NCBI GenBank assembly: GCA_037178675.1
Contig: JAYMGJ010000200.1
Location: 1 to 34,097, forward strand
DNA length: 34,097 bases
DNA from: Scleroderma bovista
Taxonomy: Eukaryota; Basidiomycota; Agaricomycetes; Boletales; Sclerodermataceae
Reading direction: 5' to 3'
The number at the start of each line of letters is the position of its first letter. Position 1 is the stretch's first letter. Both the position numbers and the translations under genes were made by a program. Shown in pieces: positions 10,101 through 20,646 of this stretch. A model generated the notes under the pieces. That model made no database searches. It was not told the DNA's origin and saw only the letters and a list, made by a program, of their open reading frames with translations.

Positions 10101-10492
10101 AGACACATTAGCACTACTTTTTGGTGTAAGAGACCCTTATTTCCAGCCCAGGTGCCATTGATTTCATTAGGCCATAGTTACACAAACCATGCACTGGTAT
10201 TGTTACAGAGAATCAGCCATAATACATGATTAGAGTCCTAGGTCAGAGGTCCGTTGTATCAAATACTGCAATGGGCACAAGACTGGTAACAATCTAACTG
10301 AGCAAGACAACATTGATGTCAGTATGCAATGACTGTGGGAACCACTCCTCGAGTCGGCGTAGACAAGCTGGGACAGTTGGAGACAAGCCACAGTAGTTTT
10401 CGAGTGTTCAAGAAAGCGGGTTGGGATTGAATGGGGATTGTTGAGTCAAGCATCCTTGTAGGTCAGCCCAGAGTGATGGGATTTCTTTGGCA

Positions 10493-13035
10493 TCAATCGA
10501 GTCTGGTGACACTGTTGTATTGTGAAGTAAGAATGTCAATATGACCTCCAGATTGGCATGAGACTTTAAATTTTACACTAGGCTCCTGCGTCTTACTACA
10601 GCAGGTGTGTTGGGAAATGCAAGCTGTTTGAAGGCCAGGTGTTGGCACATCATCTTCTCCATTGGTTTCAACCTCGAGTTGCTGCAAGACAATGTTTATG
10701 TTAGCCATAGTTTTGAGTCGTTGACAACAACACAAAAGACATAACCTTGTTCCTTATTAGCGGGTCATTACTAGCATCAACTTGGGATTGGGTCTTGGAG
10801 TCATTCTGTCGGCGGATAATTCGAGGCTTTGGGCGTGTTGTAGCAGACTAGAAACAGGGAAACGACTTTTGTGTCAGATGCTCAATGTGTGGACATGACG
10901 CACCTTGCCCTCTGCTGCTGTTGTGTTCCAATTTAGAAATGCTTCTGCAGCAGCTTGAAGCTCCTCAGTAGATCGCGCTGGGTCAGATGGTCTGGGTGGC
11001 CGAAGAATGATGAGATTTTCTCAGTAAATGTCGTCGAGCTCATTGTCATCATTGTCTTCAGGGTGGACCGCCTCACCAGCCTCACTACTAGCAAGCATGA
11101 CATCATGCGCCTCCCAGATCACCCTGCGACCCAAATCCTTCATAATAAGCAGTGTGGCGACATGGGGAAGCATGAAATATGATATGAATTGCTGATACGA
11201 CAAAGGTTTGATTGCTGCTTGAAGGCCAGGAGTAGTCAAGGGAAATAGTCCAAAGAGCATGTGTAGGATAATTGCGGCCCCTTTTGATCCATAGCTACTT
11301 GAGTGGTTAGTAACTGAACTAGAGTAGAAGCAGGCACACACTATCCAGGTTGAGAATTTTCAACTGTTGGTGATGTTGGTGGTAGCATGCCTGCGCCCAT
11401 CCATCCAAACTGTGCTAATGTCCATCCCTGGACCTCCAAGTCTGCTTCGAAGCACGTCCAGGTATAGACTTGCTCTCAAACATCCAAATTGTAGGTAATA
11501 TTCATCAGGTGGTCACACAGTGCTATAATACGACTAGGCATTCTTCTGAAATCGACGTTCATGATGGGCCAGCCATTCTGCCCAGCAATCTTGACCTGTT
11601 TGACTTTGCGAGACACCTGTTTAATCATCAAACACACTTGAGTAGCAACAGAGATAGCTTCTCTGTGTCGAGGCCCATTCTCACGAACAAGACCATTGTA
11701 TGTCTTGAGAGCATGTGACAGGATAGTGGGAAGGTCTGATGTTGGAATTGCGTCCTCGCAATGCTTGGCAGGGCAGATTCTTGGCAACTCAGACTTGTCA
11801 CAAGGCGGAGTGGCAGCGCTGATGGAGCCATTGTAGTTGGCTACAGACTTTGGTGTTCTGGTGTTCTCAAGATCGCTTGTATCTTCATTGCTGGCTACAG
11901 AATCTGCCTGCTGAAAAGCCCAACTGAGAGTCCAGCTCTGTGGGTTACAGGAAGCAGAGAATGTATCTTACAGTGATGGCCATCCCTGCGTCTACTGCAC
12001 GTGCCTTGTCCAAAGTCCTTCCATGTTTTGGCGGGACCTAACAAAGCATAGAAGTGAGGATTAATCCGTCAGTGATAAGATCCTCTTCACCATCGGAATC
12101 TTCAATAGTGGATTGCTTCTGTTTATTGGTGATATGGCGCCGCCCCAATATCTGCCGGTCTTCTTCATTGTTGGAGTTGTCGTTGCACACCCGCTTCCTC
12201 TTCAATTGTTGTAGTGCTTCCTATAAGAGTAGAAAGTAAATAATAGAACCTCGGGATCAGAGATGTTTACTCACCTGTGTTGCAAGGTCTTTCTGTTGTT
12301 GTCGCTCTTGATATGACGTATTGTGTAGGAACTGAGCCATGACATCACGCACAGGCCAGCCACCTTCATATCTTTGGAGGACTTCAGACTCTGATTGCGC
12401 CTGCAAAGTGTTAGCTTTGAATGTGACTAGTATTCACTGCTGCTTACCTTTCATATGATCTTCTCAATGAGTAACTTGTCCTTTTGGCGGCTTAGTGAAT
12501 GACTAGTATCCAAATATTTGATAACAAGTCTGCAAATAAGGCACTGTGGACATAGGATGTCAGCATATATGCATGATAAAAACAAAAGGATGGTGGATAA
12601 CTTACAAGCTGGTGATTATACAAATCCTTCTTGCCAGAAAGACCCATTGCAGTGATAATTTCATAGCCACCTTTGTGTTGTCCTGCTTGTCCTGGGGGCT
12701 TTGGTATTAGCTTGCGGGCGTGGCTGTCAAGCCGCTGCTGTCTGTCCTGGCTTTTCTTTACCTTCTCTTTTCCTATGAGAAACCAGTCAACAAGCTTATC
12801 CATCATCATCAAGTAAGGACTTACGTTGATATGATTCTAGCTCATGCTGAAGCATTGCTATTGAGGCTTCCAGTGATTCAATTCTAGCACTTCCCCCCTT
12901 GATTTTTGATGAATGTGGTCTTGATCTTGGCAACACCTGAATAACCGGCCTGCTGAATTGTATGTCAGAACTTAGTGATGGAGATGTGAGTCTGCATTGG
13001 GTACCAGGTATGAAGGGACTTAGAGATTTTGACAC
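10493..13035 (-). pseudogene. transposon accessory gene of unknown function, multi-exon, three TGA stops
   Basis: ATG at 13035 (MSKSLSPFIPGTQC). The early exons splice cleanly: 13035-12825, 12772-12606, 12543-12448, 12400-12275 and from 12220, with introns of 47-62 nt. Exon 1 contains a probable coiled coil (RIESLEASIAMLQHELESYQ). Exon 2 carries ARKLIPKPPGQAGQ...GGYEIITAMGLSG, and a later exon has RYEGGWPVRDVMAQFL. Next comes a Cys/His-containing block (LPRICPAKHCEDAIPTSDLP, 11790-11730) with QNGWPIMNVDF, then GAAIILHMLFGLFPLTTPG (about 11275-11220) and an acidic tail. The last exon ends at 10493. TGA codons at 12453-12451, 11478-11476 and 11023-11021 sit where Arg is expected. The splice pattern around 12040-11790 is unresolved. 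I recognise it only as the second gene seen with such basidiomycete transposons and do not assign a biochemical role. Confidence 0.6.
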
Positions 13036-13106
13036 GTCAATATTTGATTATGTAATGCCTGCCTAATTTACACTGCACTGCTGGCAAGGCCATTGTTGTG
13101 ACCATC
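13036..13106. promoter_or_regulatory. 71-bp divergent promoter region between the two transposon genes
   Basis: The start codons at 13035 (minus) and 13107 (plus) are 71 bp apart, head to head. The gap is too short for two independent promoters, so initiation is probably shared or begins with very short leaders. No clear TATA box is visible. Confidence 0.5.
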
Positions 13107-13587
13107 ATGCCTCACGCCAACTGCAAGAAATGCTGCTGGTGCCAGCCAACATGTGGCAAGCTACTCAGTCGTGCCCAGTGGAGGCGCCATTATGTGTACA
13201 CTGCATCCCATGGAGACCCCAATGAAATGGCAACATCTGAGTCTACAAATTCGAGCAGGGAGACGAGTTTGAGTGACATTGAATCTGACAATGGTTCCAC
13301 TGCATCTAATGTAATTGAGACAGATGGGCCACGGCCATCAGCCTTGGATATTATTCCTGATGAGTTGGCAGACATCGTGATGAGCTCAGGTAACGAATCT
13401 GACAGCACATCTGCAGACTTGGACAATGAGTCATCTGAGTCGGAAGACTGCGAGTTTGATGATTATTGGACTTGGGTTGCAGATATTGCTGACCCATTTG
13501 GAGATGAGCTCATTACACACAATGAGCTTCTGGAGGAGCTTGAACAGGATGCCAAGGAGGAAAGAGCCTTTGAGCTTAACAAAATTT

Positions 13588-13616
13588 GTATGTAATCCCC
13601 TCTATTGATTTACTAG
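13588..13616 (+). other. 29-nt intron in transposase
   Basis: GTATGT donor, TTGAT branch-like sequence, TAG acceptor. Removal joins ELNKI to YLKFVTHNG in frame and bypasses a TAA. A 1-bp change instead of splicing would be the alternative. Confidence 0.5.
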
Positions 13617-15575
13617 ATTTGAAGTTTGTCACTCACAATGGACTTGATAACAAAAATTTAGGTGACAATATACTGTCTGAGGATGATCATGACAATATCC
13701 ATGCCTTCCACCTCATCTTGACCAGCAAAATTTCCCGCCATGCCTTTAATCAACTTTGTTGTTCATTCCGACACAAGCTGTCTATTGACTCTGAGTTTGT
13801 CATATTCTGTCAGATGGCCATTCTGTCAGGGGTCAAATACAAATTAGTTGACTGTTGCAAAAACTTGTGCATGGCCTACACTGCAAAGTATGCTTCCCTG
13901 CAGCATTGTCCATTCTGTAGTGCCCCTTGGCTCAACAAGCATGGCAAACCTTGCCGTCAGTTTGTATACATCCCTCTTATCCCCCGCCTCCAAGGTTACT
14001 TCCAGAGTCCTAGGATGATTGAAGCCATGGCCTATTGAGCACAATATAACTCTCTACCAGGTCAGGTCAATGATGTCTTTGATGGCAATCATTACTGTTG
14101 CCTCTTGAACCAACATGTTGTTGTTGATGACAACAAACTGGCCCACCACTACTTCTCTGACTCCAGGGATATTGCTTTGGGACTCTGTACTGACAGCTAT
14201 CTGCTCTTCAAGCAGTGATGAGGAGGTCCATCAGCCACACCCATCCTTGTCCAAAACTACAACCTTCCTCCTAATGTGCACACACATATCAACAATCTCC
14301 TCTGTGTTGGATTCATACCAGGGCCACACCAACCAAAAGATCTGGAATCCTTCCTATCCCCCCTTGATGCAGAATGTGCAGACCTTGCCTTTGGAATACC
14401 AACATTTGATGCAGCACAGAAAACCCTCTTTGACCTCCATGCATATTTCATATTTAAACTTGGGGATATCATTGCAATCCAGAAGTTTCTTGGTCTCAAG
14501 GGTCATAATAGTATCTTCCCTTGTTGCTCATGCAAAATCAAGTCTACTCGTGGTTTGGGACGCACATACTATGTGCCTCTTGAACCATCCTCTAGGGGTG
14601 ATCAGGGTGGGATGACAGCATGGGAGGGTACTTGCCTTCTGCTATGGGAACACCAGGACTTCCTTCAAATTTCTGCAGCTATTGGAGCAGCAAGGACAAA
14701 GACAGAGCAGGATCAAATTGCCAAGGAGAGTGGTATCAAGCACTTACCTGCACTGCATCATGTGGGCTCTCTTGACTATGCCAAGTCATCACCTTGGGAA
14801 TGGTTCCATCTGTTTCTGGAGAACATCATCCCAAACCTCATTGACTTCTGGTCAGGGCAGTTTAAAGGACTTGGACCTGGAGATGAGGACTTTGAAATTG
14901 CTTCACATATATGGGGACAAGTTGGAGAGGAGACAGCAAATGCAATGAAGCACATCCATGCTTCATTTGTTCATGTTCTTGGCAACATTGCAACTGATCG
15001 GTCATCCTTTACAGCAGAGTCATGGTGCTTCTGGTTCCTTTACCTTGCTCCAAAGCTGCTTAAAGGTCGATTCAAGAGGGAAAAATATTTTGATCACATC
15101 TGTGAACTTGCTAGCATCATGAAGATCATGCTTCAGTTTCATATTACTGAAGGGGAAATTGATGTCATTGAAGCACGGCTTATTCAATGGGTTCACAAGT
15201 ATGAGAGGTGAGTGGTAAAATTTGTCAATTTGGTAAGAGAGCAAAGACTGATTTATCTTTGAAGGTACTATTATCAATACAAGGCTGAGCGCTTACCAGC
15301 CTGCACACTTACTGTGCATGGGTTACTCCATATTGCACAGGGCATTCGTGATTGTGGGCCAGTCTGGACCTCATGGACCTTCTACATGGAGTGCTACTGT
15401 GGAAAGCTTCACCAAGCCCTTTGTTCACATAGTCATCCATAGAGCAACCTAAACAAGACAGTTCTGCACCATGCATATCTGGAACAGCTTTGTGTGCGTT
15501 ATGATCTATTTGAGGAGCTGATGGATCATCAAGGAGATGATGGACCAGTTGGATATGAATGTGTACTTGAGGATT

Positions 15576-15603
15576 GTGAGTCAATATTTGATTTCTGTAT
15601 GAG
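15576..15603 (+). other. 28-nt intron in transposase
   Basis: GTGAGT donor, TTGAT branch-like sequence, TATGAG acceptor. Removal keeps the conserved YYDNPDPNHILHPPY block in frame with the upstream ED. A longer 48-nt choice ending at CAG near 15628 is also in frame but would delete YYDNP. Confidence 0.45.
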
Positions 15604-16314
15604 CAAATACTTACTATGACAATCCAGATCCAAACCATATCCTCCACCCACCATACATGATGATTAAACAAATCGACTCATCACTTCAGCAGAAAATTGC
15701 AAATTATTTTGCCCAAGTTCTGGGAAAGAGAAGCTCTGATATCAAACATCAACTTACTCACCCTTCATATTTTGCTGGAAAACTAAGAATATGTCATGGT
15801 GGAGACACATTTCGGACCAAACAGGTGATTCATAGATTGGGTACTACTGCATTGGTATGCAGGAACTGCTACATCAGGGTGAGTTAATTTTTTTTAAATA
15901 TCCAATGTTTACCTAGCTTTATGTGGTTACTAGTATGAGGTGGTATTTGAAGGCCGAAATGGTTCCACTGTAAAGCAAATTGGTTATGGAGACCTAGAGG
16001 AGATTGTGGTCTTGGCCATACCCTCCAGGGACATTTTTGGGCAGCTCAGTGGGAAAACAGTGGCCCTTGCATTGATTACACCATGGGATACAAAGGGAAA
16101 GATTGCATCAAAGGAGAATGCATATCTGGAAGCTCGATGGGCAAGTATCATCACAGATATTCAGAACATTCAAGCTGTTGTGGGGCCTGTGGAAACTCAT
16201 GGAAAATGGGGGATAATTGACTGGGCTCTGGGGACAGTGGCAACTAATTTCACAGATGAGATTCATCAGAATGGTGGTGAGGAACACAGTGATGAAGAAG
16301 ATGAGTTGTTATGA

Positions 16315-16590
16315 AAGGGGCTTAACTGTAGTCTTCTAATGGTCTGCTCTGTGTATTCTTGTATGTCATCATAGCTCAATAGATGTTGTGTCATATCCTA
16401 ACATCCAGCCTTGTGTGTATACAATAATACATGGTAAGAGCATCATCAACACTATCATTGAAGTCATCTACTTTATATCCACAATATCCAAAGGGTAGTC
16501 TCACAGTATATTCCTAATCACACCCATCAACAACTCAGAGAACCTCTACACTGGGCAGGAATAGAGTGGGGTCACCACCTATGGGATTCC
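16315..16590 (+). other. transposase 3' flank, no gene seen
   Basis: AT-balanced DNA after the transposase stop, presumably its 3' untranslated region and terminator. No reading frame of interest and no repeat structure were noticed. Confidence 0.4.
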
Positions 16591-17770
16591 TAGATGGTGG
16601 TGTTGCTCACCATTGACATCATGCAGGTGGCCATGTGCTAGTGGTTGATATTGTGTGGGTGATAACAGTGACCAGCCATCATCATCACAGCACAGGCTGA
16701 GCTGTCAACATCAATATGCTGGGGCGATGGCCACTGACATCGTCATGTGGGTGGTGCTGGCAGCTGTCAATGTCAACAGCAGTGGTGGTGCAGGTCATGT
16801 TGTGGACATTGACATGCGGGGTGGTAGTCTCACATACTGAAGCCCATGTACCAGGTCCCATTTCAATATTAGAAATGGAGGTGGAGGCATGAGTGTTATT
16901 GACAGGTATGTGTCCAGATGAGGAGTGTGAGGAGGTTGTTTTGGATTGGAGCTGTTCGAGGATGCATTTGAGGTGGAGAGAGAGATTGAGGGCATAGTTC
17001 ATGTTGGACGCCTTCTTGAAATGACCAGTGCAATTGAATCCTGAGGTGAGGGACTTAGCAGGGTGCGACCAGGTCATCCTGGGACATACCTTTGGGGTTT
17101 GACTTGGGGTGATGCGACTGTCCAGGTTGTGCTACCCAGGCGATGTTGTGGGTGGCATAGTAAGTAATCTGTGCTGCTGCCTTGTCAGGGGAAGGAGTCG
17201 GAGACCATTGTCGTTAACAAAGATGGACAAAGGACACTATCAAGTGACTCCTTGTAAACAGGAATCTGGGTGGTGATGCAGGGGAGTGCAGCATTGATAG
17301 CTGTTGTACGTGAGAGAACAGTGGAGATGTACTGGCCATACAGAGAAGATAAAAGGGACTAGAATAAGGAGTGCGAAATGGTGGTGACTGTTGACTATCG
17401 TGCAGGTTGGGTTATGGACATTGACTGGGGTGGTGATAGCCGCTGACATCATTGTGCTGCCGGTGCTGGTTGTTGACATTGTTGGTGGTGTTGTGCAAGT
17501 CAGGCTGGGGACATCAACATGGTGGGGTGGTGGGGTGGGCCGTCAGCCATCGTCATGCAGCTGGTGATGGTGGCCACTGACATCATCATGTGGGTGGTGC
17601 TGGCGGCTGTCGCCATTGGCACCAGAGGGTCATGCATGTTGAGCCATTGATGTCAACAAGCAGGGGTGGTGGTGGTGACCATTGACATTGTCACTGGCGA
17701 TATTGGTGTCATGCAGGCTGTCAAGGTCAACGTGCCATAGTGGGAGTCGTGGCCATGGATAATAGTACCT
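16590..17770. repeat. triplet-rich minisatellite-like block inside the transposon
   Basis: Degenerate units of GGTGGTG, TTGACAT and GTCATGTGGGTGGTGCTGGC recur. The best pair is 16727-16771 versus 17563-17609, both reading (with small differences) CACTGACATC(G/A)TCATGTG followed by GGTGGTGCTGGC and GCTGTC. Composition matches 1-190 and 30060-31170. Open frames here are by-products of the repeat and were not called. Confidence 0.6.
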
Positions 17771-18540
17771 ACATGACAATAATGCCCATCCACATCCATA
17801 CGACAATCCCTACATCATTCACTGCAATGAATTTATAGCATTCGATGGCACCAATGGCAGATCCATCTAATTTTGCTATATCCTTACTGACAGCTCATGA
17901 AAACTTAACACCTCAGTGGAGTTGGAGGGAGGGTGACACTCACAAACTTGTGCCAATGTGAGGAGTGCCATGCATCATGCTTGAGTGAGTCGAGCCACAC
18001 AACTGTGGGCATGTGTATCAGTGGCATGAGGACGTATAACAGTAATACAGATGTGGCGAAGGGATGTGTTGAAAGGACAGACAAATGTCCCAAGCATCTT
18101 GAACAATGCTGCAACAGCCATGGAGTTGGAGGCCTGCCTGATAGAATGAGCACAGATGTGCCTGCTGGAGATGCGACAGGAATGCTAGGTATCAGCAAGT
18201 TTACGATGCAGTTTGCCATGGACTCACTGCTCGTAGCATTGAACACACCGTGGTGCAGGCAGGATAGACACTTGCCACATGTCCTGAACAGGTGACAGAT
18301 AGACTCCAGTCAATGGATGAACATTGAAAACATAACCTAATGGAGGCATTGAATAAGCTGGACCAGGAATCACCACATGGCAAATAATGTGTCGACATGG
18401 GACACCAGAGGGCAGCCGAATAAGCAAGGATCTAACTGGTCGCACACGAAGACCGGAAGTTGACATCTAAACAAATCAAAATAACATGATCACAACAGAT
18501 GAAATCAGCTGTGCGATTGTGAGGGACTCGGAGTAAAAAG
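17771..18540. other. unassigned DNA inside the transposon
   Basis: Both strands show medium open frames without recognisable motifs. The segment 18240-18466 on the minus strand could be a further piece of the Gly-rich gene fragment upstream of it, but no conserved block or convincing splice junction supports that. Confidence 0.3.
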
Positions 18541-18542
18541 GT

Positions 18543-19018
18543 ATTTACCATCGTTCCCCAGTTCTTTGAGACTTCAAGGGGTTCAGGTTTCCAATACCAG
18601 GATATCCACTCCCATACACCCTTTGCATCCATTCAGACCAGGAAAAGCAATCAAGCCAACATCAGACATACTTTGTTCCAAAAACCTGGTTGTGGGTTGC
18701 GCCACCAGCACTGCATCCTGCAAACAGTTAGCCAGTGGGAATGATGATGGGCTTGCCTCCACCATAACTGTATGCAGCTGCGCTGCTCTTTCCAAGCGAG
18801 GAGCTTCCGCCTGGAAGGGGAGCCTCTGATTTCTTGCCTCCTCCGCTCCCGCCATTGTTCTTCAATGAGTCCCCTTTTCCACCTTTACCACCCGAACCTT
18901 TACTGCCACCCCTGGAGCCCTTGCCTCCTCCACCTCCTTTCCTCCACTGCAGGAGTGGGACTCCAAGAAGAGGGGAATGAACATGAGATGAAGTGGGTAT
19001 GATTATGTGCAAGAACAT
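18543..19018 (-). pseudogene. Gly-rich host-type gene fragment carried in the transposon
   Basis: Minus-strand frame from 19018: a Gly/Ser/Lys-rich stretch (WRKGGGGGKGSRGGSKG ...), then YSYGGGKPIIIPTG, LFAG, GGATHNQVFGTK. A 50-nt intron with a GTATGT donor (about 18686-18637) follows, then VYGSGYPGIGN. The Gly-rich/IPxG/QVFG/YGSGYPG order resembles a family of secreted or membrane-anchored Gly-rich basidiomycete proteins of unknown function. A TAA after PTG (fits CAA) and loss of the expected continuation after GIGN show it is only a fragment. It has no obvious role in transposition, so capture or an older nested insertion is likely. Confidence 0.5.
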
Positions 19019-19744
19019 GGCCCTGTGTCTGACAGATTTATATGCTGCAAAGTGTCCACTTCGAATTCCATCAAGTTGTCAGGCTGTCGACATCAACAGA
19101 CTGGGGTGGTGGATAAATTCACAGCCACACCACTGGCATTCATTCACTGCATATGGAACAAAATGAGGCGAGATGGCCACAATCAACTGGAAAGGCGCTT
19201 ACAAAAGTCATGTATCAGGACATTGCCCTACTATAGGCTACACATCATGGCAAATAAAATAATGTATGCGAGCTGGCAGTAAAGATAAAAGTGTTGTAAC
19301 ATTGGGACAACCAAGAAGGATACCTGACAAAAGGCTGAAAGTGGGAAGACAGGATAATGAGTTATTAGGCGAGCATGAGCACATGGAGTGTATGACTGTA
19401 GCCTTCATGTGTTTCGTCACTGTGGCGTGGTGTGCCTTCTTGGTACTCGACTGGCTCGGTGCATCCACACACAACCATACAATGCTGACTTTCATATGGG
19501 CAGTGATATGGTGGTCAGGGTTGGTGGCACCCAGTGGTAAGTAGTAGTTAGGGACTTACGAGGTGATAGTGAACATGGTGGCCGTTACTTGGGGCCACTG
19601 AAGAGGTGGCAAGTCATGGTCATGGCGGTTGACCATGGATTGGTGACGGATGTTGGGCGGGATGGTTGGACGGTGGTGAGTGAACGTACCTTATGTGTGT
19701 ATGTTTGTGTTTGTTGTGTCATACGTCCACCAGATGCATCTATA
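19019..19744. other. unassigned DNA inside the transposon
   Basis: No gene, repeat or motif that I can support on either strand. The interval lies between the Gly-rich fragment and the TA-flanked inverted-repeat element. Confidence 0.35.
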
Positions 19745-20471
19745 CTATCACTTGACCGGTCTTGCAAAATGAAAACACCATGTCTCATAGCTACACAACC
19801 ATGTAAGTAAGTATTGTACAAATTACATAGGCAGGTAGGGGACCATGTATGAAGGAACTTGAGATAGAAATTAAAGCAATATGTGAGGCGTAGAGGCAGC
19901 CAGAACGATGCCAGTTTATCACACAAAATGATGCAGAGTTGCAAGTGTTCCCATCTGCCAAATGGAGAGCTGTCACCCAGTGTCACACCTAACTTTACAA
20001 CTCTGATGCTTTGATAACCAAATGCCATGCAATGACCACTGAAGGGTAGCAAGACACTTTTACACACTGTGGTGGCTGCTGAGTCACTCTGCCAGTACTC
20101 TGCTTGACATTGTCATGCTCTTGCATCACTTCATTGCAATGTCAATCACAATTGAAATGTCCTCTTGACTGCATCCAAAATTTTTGTAGGAAGTAGGGAA
20201 GTATATGAAGAATCTCATTTCAGCTTTGTATGTTTATCTGGTGTGATTTGATTTCAGCCCTGACGAATTGTTCTGAAAATAGCCCCTTTAGAGCAGTAAA
20301 TGGTGTCCTGCTCATGTACAGACATATTTTATTGAAAAAAAAGGATATAACCCTCTTGATATATAGTATAACATGCTCTATGTACGACTACTTGGCTTGG
20401 ATTGAAGTGTTGCGTGTTGTAGTTAGTGTTTTGCATCTCCATGTCATTTTGCAAGACCGGTCAAGTGATAG
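19745..20471. mobile_element. 727-bp TA-flanked inverted-repeat element (MITE-like)
   Basis: Perfect 28-bp inverted repeats lie at 19745-19772 and 20444-20471, starting CTATCACTTGACCGGTCTTG, with the dinucleotide TA immediately outside each end. The interior has no transposase. TA flanks suggest a Tc1/mariner-type non-autonomous element nested in the larger transposon near its right end. Confidence 0.7.
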
Positions 20472-20489
20472 TAGCCTAGAAAAAACAAA

Positions 20490-20628
20490 CTCTGAAAATC
20501 AGCGTCACCAAAATTGAGGTACTGAAAATCAGTGTCGGGACTCAGACACTGAAAAGATGTGACCAGCAATTCAGTGGCAATGTCAATGATTTTGGTCACA
20601 TCAGCGTCCTTGTCACTGATTAGTAATG
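20490..20628 (+). repeat. right subterminal motif cluster
   Basis: TCAGCGTC occurs at about 20499 and 20600, TCAGTGTC at about 20530 and CAGACACTGA at about 20542. These mirror the left subterminal words and support that both ends belong to one element. Confidence 0.6.
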
Positions 20629-20646
20629 ACTTTACTTCCCGCAGTG
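20629..20646 (-). repeat. right terminal inverted repeat of the CACTA-like element
   Basis: The reverse complement reads CACTGCGGGAAGTAAAGT, one base different from the left end. TACC follows at 20647-20650. Confidence 0.8.

Larger units (their letters stand above)
13107..16314 (+). pseudogene. Tnp2/Plavaka-like transposase, five exons, four premature stops
   Basis: ATG 13107 opens with a Cys/His zinc-binding start (CKKCCWCQPTCGKLLSRAQW...H) and an acidic linker. The catalytic region follows: VNDVFDGNHYCCLL, DSRDIALGLCTDSYLLF, GGPSATPILVQNYNLPP, GFIPGPHQPKDLESFL, DIIAIQKFLGLKGHNSIFPC, then the C-terminal half YYDNPDPNHILHPPY, HGGDTFRTKQ and GKWGIIDWALG. Exons join in frame across introns at 13588-13616, 15208-15264, 15576-15603 and 15879-15933. 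In-frame stops are TGA 14036, TGA-TGA 14216-14221 and TAG 15440; apart from these the frame is intact. A DDE-type transposase would cut and paste the element by its CACTG ends. The exact catalytic triad was not mapped. Family naming (Tnp2, Plavaka) is from memory of the motifs. Confidence 0.8.
9905..20646 (+). mobile_element. 10.7-kb CACTA-like / Plavaka-type DNA transposon
   Basis: Termini are CACTGTGGGAAGTAAAGT at 9905-9922 and its reverse complement, with one mismatch, at 20629-20646, flanked by TACC on both sides. The element carries a Tnp2/Plavaka-like transposase (13107-16314, plus) and a divergent accessory gene (10493-13035, minus) from a 71-bp shared promoter region. It also holds a Gly-rich gene fragment, a triplet-rich block and a nested inverted-repeat element. 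CACTG ends and a Tnp2 transposase place it in the CACTA/CMC neighbourhood; a 4-bp duplication is longer than the 2-3 bp usual for classical CACTA. Both genes carry stops, so the copy is inactive. Confidence 0.8.

Noticed and set aside
13190..13426. Minus-strand frame opposite the transposase N-terminal region
   Set aside because: A shadow of the acidic, Ser-rich coding strand with no independent motif.
16590..17770. Many medium open frames on both strands
   Set aside because: They follow from the triplet-rich low-complexity repeat, lack domains and overlap on both strands.
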